DNA from: an uncultured Desulfobacter sp.
GTDB taxonomy: Bacteria > Desulfobacterota > Desulfobacteria > Desulfobacterales > Desulfobacteraceae
Reading direction: 5' to 3'
Length of the DNA: 64,000 nt
NCBI RefSeq assembly: GCF_963664415.1
Contig: NZ_OY761445.1
Location: forward strand, 372,001 to 436,000
Shown here: positions 8,661 through 17,030 of the stretch, piece after piece
How positions within the stretch are numbered: position 1 is the first letter of the stretch
Layout: every line of letters begins with the position of its first letter
Position numbers and translations under genes: made by a program
The notes under the pieces: generated by a model
Told to the model about the DNA's origin: nothing
What the model saw: only the letters and a program-made list of their open reading frames with translations
The model's database searches: none

Positions 8661-8714
8661 ATGTACAATAGATAATGCAGCAGAATATGCTTTACAAGTA
8701 TTTTTTTTGTACAA
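8661..8714. promoter_or_regulatory. Paired TGTACA palindromes between merR and the divergent gene
   Basis: ATGTACAAT at 8661-8669 and the perfect palindrome TTGTACAA at 8707-8714 share the TGTACA core and are 46 bp apart centre to centre, about four helical turns. They sit in the 293-bp region between divergent merR and the ADP-ribosylglycohydrolase gene. LitR/PplR-type MerR regulators bind TGTACA-like operators, so these are candidate operators for the photolyase operon. Clear -35/-10 boxes are not evident. Confidence 0.45.
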
Positions 8715-8852
8715 CATAATTCTTACAGCTTATCGTGACACCAACCAGAGACATGGTGCTTATTCACCCTTTTAAAATACATATTTATCCGGTATTCATA
8801 TAGGGAATGTTATAAATACTAAACCGTCAACAATTTAAAAAGGAAATTAACC

Positions 8853-9758
8853 ATGAGAGCAAAAATACAAGCAGGCATCATGGCCGCTTTCACGGCAGAC
8901 GCGTTAGCTTTGGGCGCACACTGGGTTTACGACATCGCCCAGATAAAAGACAAATACGGACGCCTGGATTTTATGGTAGCGCCGGAAATCGCACCGTTCC
9001 ATAAAGGAAAAAAGAAAGGCGATTTCACCCATTATGGAGATCAGATGTTCCTGCTGCTTGAATCCCTTGCATATTGCTCAGGCTTCGATCTGGACAATTT
9101 TTCAACCCAGTGGAAGGCGATGTTTGAGGATTATAGAGGTTGGGTCGACGGCGCCACCAAGGAGACACTGGCCAATTTAGAAGCGGGAAAGTCACCCCAA
9201 AAAGCCGGGTCAGGCTCAACGGATTTAGGCGGTGCCTCCCGGATGGTTCCACTGGCACTTTTTTATGGGGAGGACCGTGAGACGTTTATGGCAAATGCAG
9301 AGACACAAACCGCAATGACCCACAATCACACCCAGGTTATACAGAGCGCCCGTTTTTTTGCAAGCGCTGCAATAGAGGCGGCTGAAGGCAGAAAACCGCT
9401 GGATGCCCTGGAAATGGCCCAAAAAGAACTTTCTTCAAATTCTCCTATCTACCAGATGATCACAGATGGTCTTGAAAGTGTCGATAAAGAGACAACACAG
9501 GCCATCGCAGGTTTCGGCCAGATGTGTGAAACCCAGGCCGCCCTGCCCGGCACGATTCATCTGATCTCCAAATATCCCAATGATCTGAAAACCGCAATGG
9601 TTGAAAATGTCATGGCCGGCGGGGATTCTTCTGCCCGGGGCATTTTGTGTGGGTTTATCCTGGGAATATGTAACGGCATGAATGCCGTCCCGGAACAGTG
9701 GATAAAAGAGATGCGGCTGGCAGATAGAATCCGGTCCTTGGCGGGAATAACGAAGTAA
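8853..9758 (+). CDS. ADP-ribosylglycohydrolase family protein (J1-crystallin-like variant)
   Basis: A 301-residue helical protein of the ADP-ribosylglycohydrolase (DraG) superfamily, whose members remove ADP-ribose from proteins or related substrates with two metal ions. The N-terminal AGIMAAFTADALALGAHWVYD and the C-terminal GGDSSARGILCGFILG are the family landmarks. It lacks the classical TDDT motif near residue 60 (here FTHYGDQMFLLLESL), placing it with the J1-crystallin-like branch rather than classical DraG, so substrate is uncertain. An AAGGAAAT ribosome site precedes the ATG. Divergent from the merR-phr operon. Its stop codon TAA is the first three bases of repeat copy B. A second, classical family member lies at 43052-44080. 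Confidence 0.85.
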   Translation: MRAKIQAGIMAAFTADALALGAHWVYDIAQIKDKYGRLDFMVAPEIAPFHKGKKKGDFTHYGDQMFLLLESLAYCSGFDLDNFSTQWKAMFEDYRGWVDGATKETLANLEAGKSPQKAGSGSTDLGGASRMVPLALFYGEDRETFMANAETQTAMTHNHTQVIQSARFFASAAIEAAEGRKPLDALEMAQKELSSNSPIYQMITDGLESVDKETTQAIAGFGQMCETQAALPGTIHLISKYPNDLKTAMVENVMAGGDSSARGILCGFILGICNGMNAVPEQWIKEMRLADRIRSLAGITK

Positions 9759-9848
9759 CGGCCATGGGCCGACCGGATTTATCACCACCATAGCGCGTCC
9801 AACACCCCAAAATGAAAGTAACTTAACAACTTATCTGTACTTTCATAT
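9756..9848 (+). repeat. Intergenic structured repeat, copy B
   Basis: Begins TAACGGCCATGGGCCG, with the TAA being the stop codon of the preceding gene. The second half contains a perfect 8-bp stem TGAAAGTA/TACTTTCA enclosing a 16-nt loop that includes CTTAACAACTTAT. The first hairpin is less well kept than in copies C and E. Copy C follows directly, making a tandem pair. Confidence 0.75.
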
Positions 9849-9948
9849 GACGACCACGGGCCGTCCTTGGTCTATCGACACCGAGGCTTCGGCCCACAAC
9901 AAAGACAGAAAGAATCCAGTTGCTTGCTGGAAACTTTCTTATAAAAAA
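9849..9948 (+). repeat. Intergenic structured repeat, copy C
   Basis: Tandem with copy B. Hairpin 1 is GGGCCG / CGGCCC with an inner stem CCTTGG / CCGAGG around TCTATCGACA; relative to the consensus CCTGG/CCAGG the inner stem is longer with changes on both sides and stays paired. Hairpin 2 is GAAAG...CTTTC with inner CCAG/CTGG. Ends TTCTTATAAAAAA. Confidence 0.8.
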
Positions 9949-9953
9949 CCTTC

Positions 9954-9981
9954 CCAATTGCATAAAATGCCATGCAATTGG
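9954..9981. repeat. Perfect 10-bp inverted repeat next to copy C
   Basis: CCAATTGCAT at 9954-9963 and ATGCAATTGG at 9972-9981, separated by 8 nt. It directly follows copy C and has no T-run, so it is not a standard terminator. No matching hairpin is seen beside the other copies. Confidence 0.6.
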
Positions 9982-10084
9982 AGTTAAAAATAAATCAACA
10001 TAAACGCAGCATCTTAATTGCCATCAAAAAATCCGATATCGGGATTTGACTTCAAAAAGAAAACCGACATGTGGGATAGTAACG

Positions 10085-10355
10085 ATGTGGGAAAACACGC
10101 CAAACCGGGGGGATGAACCGGCGGGATTACTCGGCGGCCATGCCCAGGCACAAGCCGCGCCCACCGTCAAAGTGGCAGAGCGGCTCATTACCTTGAACGT
10201 CAACGGGCGGCAGGCCTGAAGATTTCATTGTCAGCGACGGACAGGTGATGAGCTTTGCCGATACGGCCGGAGAAGTCACCTCTCCCCAGATCCGCAACCA
10301 GGGAACACTGGGCGGAAATATCTCACAGGACACCCGCTGCTGGTACTATCTGTAG
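10085..10355 (+). pseudogene. Molybdenum-hydroxylase (xanthine dehydrogenase family) debris
   Basis: Two abutting fragments in different frames. The first (ATG 10085 to TGA 10219) ends in ERLITLNVNGRQ, the typical start of the 2Fe-2S subunit. The second (10218-10355) reads TSPQIRNQGTLGGNISQDTR followed by CWYY, a hallmark of the FAD-binding subunit of 4-hydroxybenzoyl-CoA reductase-like enzymes, and ends at TAG. The bulk of both subunits and the molybdopterin subunit are missing, so this is a deletion scar of a former operon. Confidence 0.65.
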
Positions 10356-10612
10356 CCCGGAATCTCGAACCTCAGGACTCTGAATAATGGGCGTTTTCGG
10401 TTCTGTTTATACTTTAATAAGATTTGGATCTTGATACAATCAATAACAGAAGTAGTCAACATTCCTTTCAATAATGGCTTTGGGCCTGAATGATAGACAG
10501 ATCTGTCGTTCTGCTATTCCTCAAAAATTTACAAAAATCAGCTTTATATATAGTTCTCCCTAAAAGAATCCTTTACCCGCTAACTGATCTCCTAAGTAAC
10601 GACGAAGGAATT
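10356..10612. other. Intergenic region without recognised gene
   Basis: A/T-rich stretch between the hydroxylase debris and the 3' end of the P-loop gene. The only structure seen is the 19-bp repeat at 10481-10499. Short open frames here look non-coding. Confidence 0.5.
10481..10499 (+). repeat. 19-bp repeat shared with 33931-33949
   Basis: TGGGCCTGAATGATAGACA occurs identically here and at 33931-33949, where it marks the point at which a VOC gene is cut off. A shorter related string, GGCCTGAATGAT, occurs near 40584. May be the end of a lost mobile element. Confidence 0.6.
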
Positions 10613-11491
10613 CTATTTGGAACTCTTCAGGAAATTGGCAAACCCCTCCAGATTACGTTCATATCGAGCAATTGCATTGGGTGAGTTCGAAAATTTTCTT
10701 TTAAATTCGATAGTCCAAGGCGGAAACGAAAAAAGATCGAGTATCTCAGAAGTTGTTCCCTCCTCGGGATAATCATAAGACATGACTAACATTCCTGAGG
10801 CTTGCAAATCACTATATACACCCGAAAGGGTACGAGGCGATTTCCCCTCAGATTGAAGATAAAGGATATAGCGAGCCATGGCATCCACAACAATATTTAT
10901 GATATCTTTGCGAACATCGTAATCTTCATACCAATCGTCCACCCAATCGCTTAATCCGGCACGAACCATAGGAGGCTCTAAAGCTTCCTGGCGAATATCG
11001 ACAATATAGCCCTCAAGATCATCAACTGCTTCATCAAGAGAACGGCCTATCAATAGTAAAACTTCATCGGCAGCATTATTCAATCTACGGAATTCACGGC
11101 ATCCAGTTCCGTTTCTCCCGAATCCACCCTTTGTTTTAATTCTCGGTGAAGGTGTGAAAAGAGGCTCTGAGCGTCCTGATCTAGCTTGCATATCAAGAGG
11201 ATGTGCCCACAAAAGTAACAGTGCTCCCAAACTTCTGATCCATTTCCGAACTGATCTGTCTTCCTGAAAAGACCAAGGTAGTGCAATTACGTCGGCAGAT
11301 CGGTTGTTAATGGCTTCCATGCAAATTTCCTTTTGCGAGGACAACGGCTTTTCATCAATCTCGGGAGTGGACAGGTCAATAAATCGTAACTCAAGATTCT
11401 GACATGCTTTCGCGCCTACGGTAGTCTTGCCTGAGCCAGGAGGGCCACACAGAAAAATCATGGGAATTTGATCTTCAATTTTATTTTCCAT
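10613..11491 (-). CDS. P-loop kinase/ATPase-like protein of unknown role
   Basis: A 292-residue protein with a Walker A motif GPPGSGKTTVG at residues about 16-26, followed by FIDLSTPEIDE, an arrangement like shikimate-kinase-type small-molecule kinases. A second short segment (ALLLLWAHPLDMQARS) resembles the end of the core sheet of these kinases. The C-terminal 130 residues match no domain I recognise. It starts 25 bp after the stop of the SEC-C gene, so the two form an operon. Both are A/T-rich relative to neighbours and sit between gene debris and an IS relic, which suggests horizontal acquisition. Could be part of a defence or toxin-antitoxin pair; that is inference from context only. Confidence 0.55.
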   Translation of the reverse strand: MENKIEDQIPMIFLCGPPGSGKTTVGAKACQNLELRFIDLSTPEIDEKPLSSQKEICMEAINNRSADVIALPWSFQEDRSVRKWIRSLGALLLLWAHPLDMQARSGRSEPLFTPSPRIKTKGGFGRNGTGCREFRRLNNAADEVLLLIGRSLDEAVDDLEGYIVDIRQEALEPPMVRAGLSDWVDDWYEDYDVRKDIINIVVDAMARYILYLQSEGKSPRTLSGVYSDLQASGMLVMSYDYPEEGTTSEILDLFSFPPWTIEFKRKFSNSPNAIARYERNLEGFANFLKSSK

Positions 11492-11516
11492 AATCTTTTT
11501 ATGTTATCAAATTTTT

Positions 11517-11981
11517 TTAGTCATCAAAAGGAACAGAGTTTATATCCAAAGTTAATTGGTCTTCATCATTAAAAGATAAATTATAACTTTTAATAAAAAA
11601 TTTTACATCATTATAATATTCAATTTTTTTCTGGATTAATATGTCGATCTGTTCAACGATTAAGGCTACCCCCATTGCATCAACCGCTTTTGGCAAAAGT
11701 TCAACTATTTTATTTTCAGTATTTTCTCTGATGTCTTCTGAAACTAAGGACATATTCCATGCAGCAACGGCCATGTCAATTATAACAGTAGTACGTTTAC
11801 GGTTTGGGAATTTCCTTATCAATGGCTCAGATATTTTTAAAATAGCTTCTGAAATTTTTATTTTAGGGATATTGTTATTAGATATCTCAAGATCGAATTT
11901 CTGTTGGTAACAACATTTTTTGTATTTTTTATCGCTACCACAATGACAAGGATCGTTTCTGCCAATCTTATTTTTTTTCAT
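11517..11981 (-). CDS. SEC-C zinc-motif protein
   Basis: A 154-residue protein starting with the SEC-C motif GRNDPCHCGSDKKYKKCC (residues 7-24), a zinc-binding segment first known from the C-terminus of SecA and common in small accessory proteins. The remaining 125 residues are predicted mostly helical and match no domain I recognise. It precedes the P-loop gene by 25 bp in the same direction. No SecA-like sequence is present, so a role in secretion is not implied. Confidence 0.65.
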   Translation of the reverse strand: MKKNKIGRNDPCHCGSDKKYKKCCYQQKFDLEISNNNIPKIKISEAILKISEPLIRKFPNRKRTTVIIDMAVAAWNMSLVSEDIRENTENKIVELLPKAVDAMGVALIVEQIDILIQKKIEYYNDVKFFIKSYNLSFNDEDQLTLDINSVPFDD

Positions 11982-12183
11982 CTTTTACTGATTGTCCTTA
12001 GTAATCGATATTCTTATGATAACCGTGAAAAACAATTGAACCTCTCCCCAAAAAATAGACATAGGTTAGGACTCAATGTCATAAAGTTAAGACTTCATGC
12101 ATAAAAGCTATGTAAATACAGTGTATTATAATATACTCAACTTTAATAATAACCTAAAATATTTCTTGTGAAAGGAGAATAAA

Positions 12184-12348
12184 ATGCTTGAAAAATTCAA
12201 CCGACCTGGCACGGAACCTGCTTTCCAAGATATGTGCCGAGCTAATTGATTATCTTAAAAATATTCTGCATTCCCCAGAATTTATCGACAGACATAAACT
12301 CCTGTTCGACAGCCGTAGGTATACGAAATCCGGAAAGCCCTATCAATA
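12184..12348 (+). pseudogene. N-terminal remnant of IS4-type transposase
   Basis: After AAAGGAGAATAAA comes ATGCTTGAAAAATTC, then after a frame change the translation continues LARNLLSKICAELIDYLKN and ILHSPEFIDRHK, which resembles the first residues of IS4-family transposases. The frame ends at TAA 12346-12348 shortly after, where the nested element's side begins. Matches in position the C-terminal remnant at 14270-14530. Confidence 0.45.
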
Positions 12349-12662
12349 AAGAGATACAGCTATCCCTCTAAAATGGCGTAGTGCCTACATATTTTAAGTG
12401 TTTATCCTATGGACTTGATTTTCGCAGGAAGTTTTATGTTTAATTTTTTAAATAGTGTCTGACCGGAAATTCAAAACACTCTATTTTTCAGGGGGATGAC
12501 GCTGAAATTATTTTTGAAGTTTTGGAAAAGACTTGAATTACTTATTGAATTTTTCTAGTTAGTATGATTTAATAACTAATTGAATTTAAAATATTTATTT
12601 GATACTGCGCAGTTTGGTAGGAATTTGATTTTTTACAAACCCAATAGAACTTCGAGGTTGTT

Positions 12663-13133
12663 TTGCGTAAAGTTTTTGAGCCACAAATGACATTCGGGCA
12701 GACTCCCATCGACCAGATCAAAATTGACATGAGAGCCAGAGATGAAATTCCCAAGCTCCTTTTAGGGCTCCAGCACATTTTTTGCCATAAAACGCTTCGT
12801 CAGAAAGTTTTCGAAATTCTCGAAACCATAGTCCCAGAGGATGTTAATTCAAAAAATGGGCGACCCGGAATGGATTTATGGAAAATTCTTGTGATGGGAA
12901 CAGTTCGGCTCAACTGCAACTGGGATTATGATAAACTTCAAGAAATCGTCAATAATCACAAGACAATAAGACAGATGCTTGGTCACGGGTTGATGGACGA
13001 TGATGACATGTATGCGCTCCAAACCTTGAAGGACAATGTTCAGCTTTTAACCCCTGAGATTCTCGATGAAATCAATACGTTGGTTGTCAAAGAAGGACAC
13101 AAGCTACTGGTAAAAAAAAAGACCAGGCATTAA
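12663..13133 (+). CDS. ISNCY-type transposase, N-terminal part (frame 1)
   Basis: 156 codons carrying the N-terminal half of a transposase of the ISNCY (IS1202-like) type: GRPGMDLWKILVMGTVRLNC, NWDYDKLQEIVNNHKTIRQM and YALQTLKDNVQLL are characteristic. Translation begins at a TTG (no closer ATG fits). The frame ends at TAA 13131-13133, just after a run of nine A (13112-13120). A -1 shift on this run would join it to the next frame and give one full-length protein of about 485 residues, so this is either a programmed slippage or an inactivating indel. Confidence 0.75.
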   Translation: MRKVFEPQMTFGQTPIDQIKIDMRARDEIPKLLLGLQHIFCHKTLRQKVFEILETIVPEDVNSKNGRPGMDLWKILVMGTVRLNCNWDYDKLQEIVNNHKTIRQMLGHGLMDDDDMYALQTLKDNVQLLTPEILDEINTLVVKEGHKLLVKKKTRH

Positions 13134-14134
13134 TGGGAAAGTGTGACTCTTTTGTTGTTGAAACCGATGTTCACTATCCCACAGACATTAATCTGCTTTT
13201 TGATGCTATCAGGAAAACGATTCAGAGTGCCGCAGTTATATGCCAGAGCCTGGGAATGAGTATGTGGAGGCAATCAGAATATAATATCAGGACATTTAAA
13301 AAACTGTTTCGGCAAGCTCAGCGATTAAAACATTCCACTTCAAAAGATGAACAGAAAAAGACCAAAAGGGCTCAACTGATTGTTGAAGCCCACAGATTAT
13401 ATATCGAAGCTGCTGAACAATTCATTCAAAAGGCGAATTTGACCATTGAAACCATTGGCTCATCTAATCCGATATGCGTAGCGCAGATAAAAGAACTGAT
13501 AGAATATATCGACCATGCAATCCTGCAAGTGGATCTGATTCAGCGGCGTGTTATTCAGGGTGAAAAGATACCACATGCCGAAAAGGTCTTTTCTATTTTT
13601 GAACCCCATACGGAATGGATTTCAAAGGGGAAGGCCGGTGTCCCCCAGGAATTGGGTCTGCGGGTTTGCATTGTAGAGGATAAATATGGCCTCATACTGC
13701 ACCATCAAGTGATGGAGAAAGAAACCGATGATAAAGTAACCGTTCCCATTATTAATGCGGCTCAAAATAAATTTAACAACCTCAGGGGATGCAGCTTTGA
13801 TAAAGGCTTTTATAGTCCTGCTAATAAAAAGGAGCTGAAAGGGATGTTGGATATTTTGGTGCTCCCGAAAAAGGGAAAACGGAACAAAACTGAACTTGAA
13901 GAGGAAACAGCAGATGTTTTCATCCAGCACCGAAAAAAACACTCTGCAGTGGAATCAGCAATCAATGGTCTGGAAAACCATGGTTTAGACCGGTGTCCGG
14001 ATAGTGGCATCCTTGGATTTAAACGATATGTCAGTCTTTCGATTTTGGCAAGGAACCTCCAGATCATCGGGCACCATATACAACAAAAGGAATTGAAAAA
14101 GCTTCAACGGACAGAACGGCGCAAAGCCTCTTAA
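13133..14134 (+). CDS. ISNCY-type transposase, C-terminal part (frame 2)
   Basis: 333 codons beginning at an ATG that overlaps the previous stop (TAATG). It continues the same transposase: CDSFVVETDVHYPTDINLLF is the start of the catalytic DDE core, CSFDKGFYSPANKKEL carries the second acidic region, and KKHSAVESAINGLENHGLDR the third, with the E. Reading upstream in this frame, KKDQALMGKCDSF joins smoothly to the end of the first part, supporting a single ancestral gene. The C-terminal part is complete, ending RRKAS. Confidence 0.75.
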   Translation: MGKCDSFVVETDVHYPTDINLLFDAIRKTIQSAAVICQSLGMSMWRQSEYNIRTFKKLFRQAQRLKHSTSKDEQKKTKRAQLIVEAHRLYIEAAEQFIQKANLTIETIGSSNPICVAQIKELIEYIDHAILQVDLIQRRVIQGEKIPHAEKVFSIFEPHTEWISKGKAGVPQELGLRVCIVEDKYGLILHHQVMEKETDDKVTVPIINAAQNKFNNLRGCSFDKGFYSPANKKELKGMLDILVLPKKGKRNKTELEEETADVFIQHRKKHSAVESAINGLENHGLDRCPDSGILGFKRYVSLSILARNLQIIGHHIQQKELKKLQRTERRKAS

Positions 14135-14269
14135 ACCCGGCAATCACAAAGAAAAAGAGCACGACCAACAGTAGAGTTGCGTCCGAAATCAAGTAAATTT
14201 CAAAATGAACCGCTGAAATTAAAGTGACCACCACATTTTTTATCAGGAGGGGTAGGCGATGACGAAAAT

Positions 14270-14530
14270 TTGACCAGCCTGCCGAGCCTCAATGAGTCAG
14301 ATATCAGGGTTTCCGTTCAGGCACTAAATATGACACAGGCAATTTCAAAATCTAAAGACACACTCTTTTTGCTTTTTGAAAGGCCCCATGAAGTCATCGT
14401 GCAATTGATTAAGGACCTTCATGCTCTATTTATGGGGGCAACAGAACCCATTAGGCCTGGGCGTAAATTCAAAAGGGAGCATAAGATCAACAAACAGGAG
14501 CACTACATGGGGTATAAGCCTTGCCGCTAA
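14270..14530 (+). pseudogene. C-terminal remnant of IS4-type transposase
   Basis: The translation MTQAISKSKDTLFLLFERP and ATEPIRPGRKFKREHKINKQ, ending MGYKPCR, closely resembles the C-terminus of IS4-family transposases, where EPIRPGRKFPR and YKPxR are typical. It stops 5 bp or less from the right inverted end of the outer element at 14528. The catalytic core is missing, having been replaced by the nested element. Confidence 0.65.
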
Positions 14531-14532
14531 CT

Positions 14533-15207
14533 TTATGACATTGCCCTGGTATTTGTATAAGGTACACCATCTATATATGTTCCTATACTTGAAGAATTTG
14601 TAGCCGTGACTTCGGCAGAAAGCCCTCTGATACTCGGAGTATACATACCCGCTCCTCCTACGCTGAACTGCTGAAAGTTAGGTACATAATCTGCGATATC
14701 ACTGATAGTTTTTATATCGTTATCCTCTATATCAAATTCATCAAGTACACTTATAGAGATGGGTACTTCTTGTACATTTTCTTCCCTTTTTTGTGCCGTT
14801 ACCGTTATCTCTCCCAGATTCATTTCCATACGGGCTTGTTGACGTCCGGACTTTTCCGTATTGTTTTCCTGCTGTTTTGAGCTGGGTTGTTTTTCCGTGG
14901 AGTCCTTTTTCTTTAAAACAGCGGTGTTGTTGTCTGCCATTTGAAAGGTTAAATCGGTTCCAAGCAGGATTTGTTGTAAAGCATCATCGTGGGACGCGTT
15001 TTGGGCACCGGGGCTGTTTTTACCTTCTATCAGTTCGTTTGAATATAAGGTATTTCTACCCGTGGCTTTGGAATATGCGTCCAATACATCTTGCAAGGTC
15101 CCGGGTTTGATCGTAATGGATGCCTGGCCGGCTATGACGGGTATGGCAAATAAAAGCAATAAAATAATGGTGGTGCAAAAACTTATCCTGACGGTTGTAC
15201 TATTCAT
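14533..15207 (-). pseudogene. TonB-dependent siderophore receptor, truncated by IS
   Basis: The first 224 residues of an outer-membrane receptor: signal peptide (1-26), a secretin/TonB N-terminal (STN) domain at about 30-100 that would signal to an anti-sigma factor or regulator, a polar linker rich in Q/K, a TonB box-like ITVTAQKREENVQEVP, and the start of the plug (TISDIADYVPNFQQF, SIRGLSAEV, TYIDGVPY). The remainder of the plug and the whole beta-barrel (about 500 residues) are gone; the reading ends inside the inverted end of the IS4 relic. An AraC/PchR-like regulator lies upstream in the same orientation, as is usual for siderophore uptake genes. Confidence 0.8.
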
Positions 15208-15247
15208 TTTTCAACTCTCCCTTTTTATGTTGACGTTGTCGTTTCGC

Positions 15248-15266
15248 TCCCACGCAGAGCATGGGA
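15248..15266. repeat. TCCCACGC-type small palindrome
   Basis: TCCCACGCAGAGCATGGGA forms a hairpin with a 3-nt loop and one mismatch. It resembles the short GTTCCCACGC...GCGTGGGAAC palindromes dispersed in many proteobacterial genomes. Only one copy is seen in the window, in the space between the receptor remnant and the AraC regulator. Confidence 0.35.
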
Positions 15267-15444
15267 ACCAGGTGCCTGCCGGTGATTTCAAAAGTACTAT
15301 AAGTTCAGGTCGTGTTTCTCACGAATTACGACCTGATTATGATCATGGCCTCAGAAGATAACTTAACAAGGATGTGAAAACTAACGCCGGCATCACTATT
15401 ATTGACGTTGACGTCACTAAATGGTGAGAGGCAAGAACAAAAGG

Positions 15445-16377
15445 TTATTTTCGTAGCTTGCCCGGAGCGACCCCGAACATAGACTTAAAGGCCTTGGTGA
15501 AATAACTCAGGTTGGTATAGCCGACCATCAATGCCGCTTCAGTGACGTTGGTCTCGCCACCCTGCAGTAGTTGCATGGCTGCCTGCAGGCGGTGGTTACG
15601 CAGATATTCAAAGGGAGATCTCCCGAAAACCTGTCGAAAACAGCGGTGCAGCTTGTTCCGGTTCAATCCGACCGACCGGGTCAGGGTCATGATATCCGGC
15701 GGGTTTTCCAGGTCATGGACAAGCAATCGGGCGGCATAATGAACCCGTTCGGTATCCGAGGCGTTTATGCCTGTTCCGTCGCAACCGCAAGGACAGATCT
15801 GTTCCAGCTTATGGGCCAGCAGTTCCATGGCCTTGCCCTCCAGAAAAATCCGCTGGGTCATGCCGCAATACGGGCAATGCAGCATCTGCTTCAAAATTGC
15901 CAGCATTGCCGGCGTTATGGCATCGACCATGCGACAGGGAGCTTTTTTTTCGAGACTTTTCAGCACCGTGTAAAAGCGATCTTCATCTCCGTTGGCCAAT
16001 GTGAATAAATGGTCGGCATCCAGCATCAGGGCAATCCTTAACATCTGTTTGCCATTAATCGTTTCAATACACTCTCCAGTCTTTGGAAAAGAAAAAAAGC
16101 CTCCAGTTCCAGCTTTAATCTGAAACGGCCGGTCAAAGCCGGCCGGCTGGTAATCGGAGCGACCATTAAGGCAAAAGCTAAAACAAATGCAAGATTTTTC
16201 TATGAATGTCTGAAAAAGGGCCGGCTGTTTGAGCTGCGGCTCAACGGTAAACAACCGAAGTCCAGAGGCGAAGGAAAGAATATCGATGCCCCCCTTTCCA
16301 ACCGATGAGGGCATATCGATTCTGACGTGATTTGGACTTTGCGTTATTTGCGAAGGGCCGAATGGGACTGGTTTCAT
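15445..16377 (-). CDS. AraC-family regulator, PchR-like
   Basis: A 310-residue transcription regulator. The C-terminal 100 residues contain the two helix-turn-helix units of the AraC family (LTRSVGLNRNKLHRCFRQVF and VTEAALMVGYTNLSYFTKAF, ending MFGVAPGKLRK). The N-terminal region (FCLNGRSDYQP and the IKAGTGGFFSF segment) resembles PchR, which senses a siderophore-iron complex and activates its receptor gene. The adjacent gene in the same direction is a TonB receptor with an STN domain, now truncated, so the regulator has probably lost its main target. CPYCG and CPCGC pairs add an unusual cysteine cluster (about residues 168-200). Confidence 0.85.
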   Translation of the reverse strand: MKPVPFGPSQITQSPNHVRIDMPSSVGKGGIDILSFASGLRLFTVEPQLKQPALFQTFIEKSCICFSFCLNGRSDYQPAGFDRPFQIKAGTGGFFSFPKTGECIETINGKQMLRIALMLDADHLFTLANGDEDRFYTVLKSLEKKAPCRMVDAITPAMLAILKQMLHCPYCGMTQRIFLEGKAMELLAHKLEQICPCGCDGTGINASDTERVHYAARLLVHDLENPPDIMTLTRSVGLNRNKLHRCFRQVFGRSPFEYLRNHRLQAAMQLLQGGETNVTEAALMVGYTNLSYFTKAFKSMFGVAPGKLRK

Positions 16378-16690
16378 ATTAGTTTGTACTTACAACCCCG
16401 GATCGTTGTTTAATGGTAAGCAGGGAGAATATACCGGCAAAGAATATAATTGCGCCAGCTGACCAATCCTTTCATAAAAATCATAAAAAAATTCCCTGCC
16501 CAGGACCGTTGCCTTGTTTGGAACTGCCCCTAAGTCATGGAGCGCCTAAATTAATTTAGTTCATATAACAATATAAGAAAGCTCAAATCAATATATTTTT
16601 CACTTTTTCACAGGGTGCGGCCTTTTGCTTGATTCTGAACCGGTTAAAAGGATCATTCCGTTTTGTTAAACAAGCATCGTACACAATCCG
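16378..16690. other. Intergenic region, nothing recognised
   Basis: About 310 bp upstream of the AraC gene and before the chemoreceptor remnant. A/T-rich; no convincing gene, repeat or promoter was recognised. It must hold the promoter of the AraC gene. Confidence 0.4.
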
Positions 16691-17030
16691 GTACCTGCGA
16701 CAAATGAAGGCGAAGGGGATCTGACCAAACAGATTAAACCCTAACGTTGGGGTAAAATCAAAAGTCGTGATGAGGTGGGCAAACTGGTTTAATCTTTTTG
16801 TGGAAAAAATCAGGATCATCATTTCAGATATCTTTGCAAACGCATCAAACCTGAAGTCGTCTGCCGACAACCCGCTCAATGTCTCCCATGAGATGGCCCA
16901 GGGCGCGGCTCAAATGTGGGATAAAGCCGGCGGCGTGGCCGTTGCCGCCAATGAGATCAAAGATCTGGCCCACCAGACCGCCCAGGCCACACAGGGCATT
17001 AAGGAACAAATCAATGTCATAAACGCTTAA
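16691..17030 (+). pseudogene. Methyl-accepting chemotaxis protein fragments
   Basis: Pieces of a chemoreceptor in several frames. EGEGDLTKQI (16706 on) and SRDEVGKL are the end of a HAMP domain, then WFNLFVEKIRIIISDIFANA (16784 on) begins the cytoplasmic helix. An internal deletion joins SHEMAQGAAQM to VAVAANEIKDLAHQTAQAT, a segment from near the signalling tip, and the frame ends after QGIKEQINVINA. Ligand domain, membrane segments and most of the signalling helices are missing. The 3' end coincides with an inverted repeat that matches the ends of the IS4 relic. Confidence 0.75.

Larger units (their letters stand above)
12074..14543. mobile_element. IS4-family element relic with 16-bp inverted ends and a nested transposase
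   Basis: CAATGTCATAAAGTTA at 12074-12089 and its exact reverse complement at 14528-14543 bound 2,470 bp. Inside each end lie the two extremities of an IS4-type transposase (12184-12348 and 14270-14530), while the middle is occupied by a different, ISNCY-type transposase (12663-14134). The right end cuts a TonB receptor gene. The simplest reading is an IS4 element that inserted into the receptor and was later split by the second element. Boundaries of the inner element are not resolved; CGCTGAAATTA occurs as a direct repeat at 12500-12510 and 14211-14221. Confidence 0.7.

Noticed and set aside
10490..10684. 64-codon open frame between the hydroxylase debris and the P-loop gene
   Set aside because: Overlaps the end of the P-loop gene, no ribosome site and no recognisable protein.
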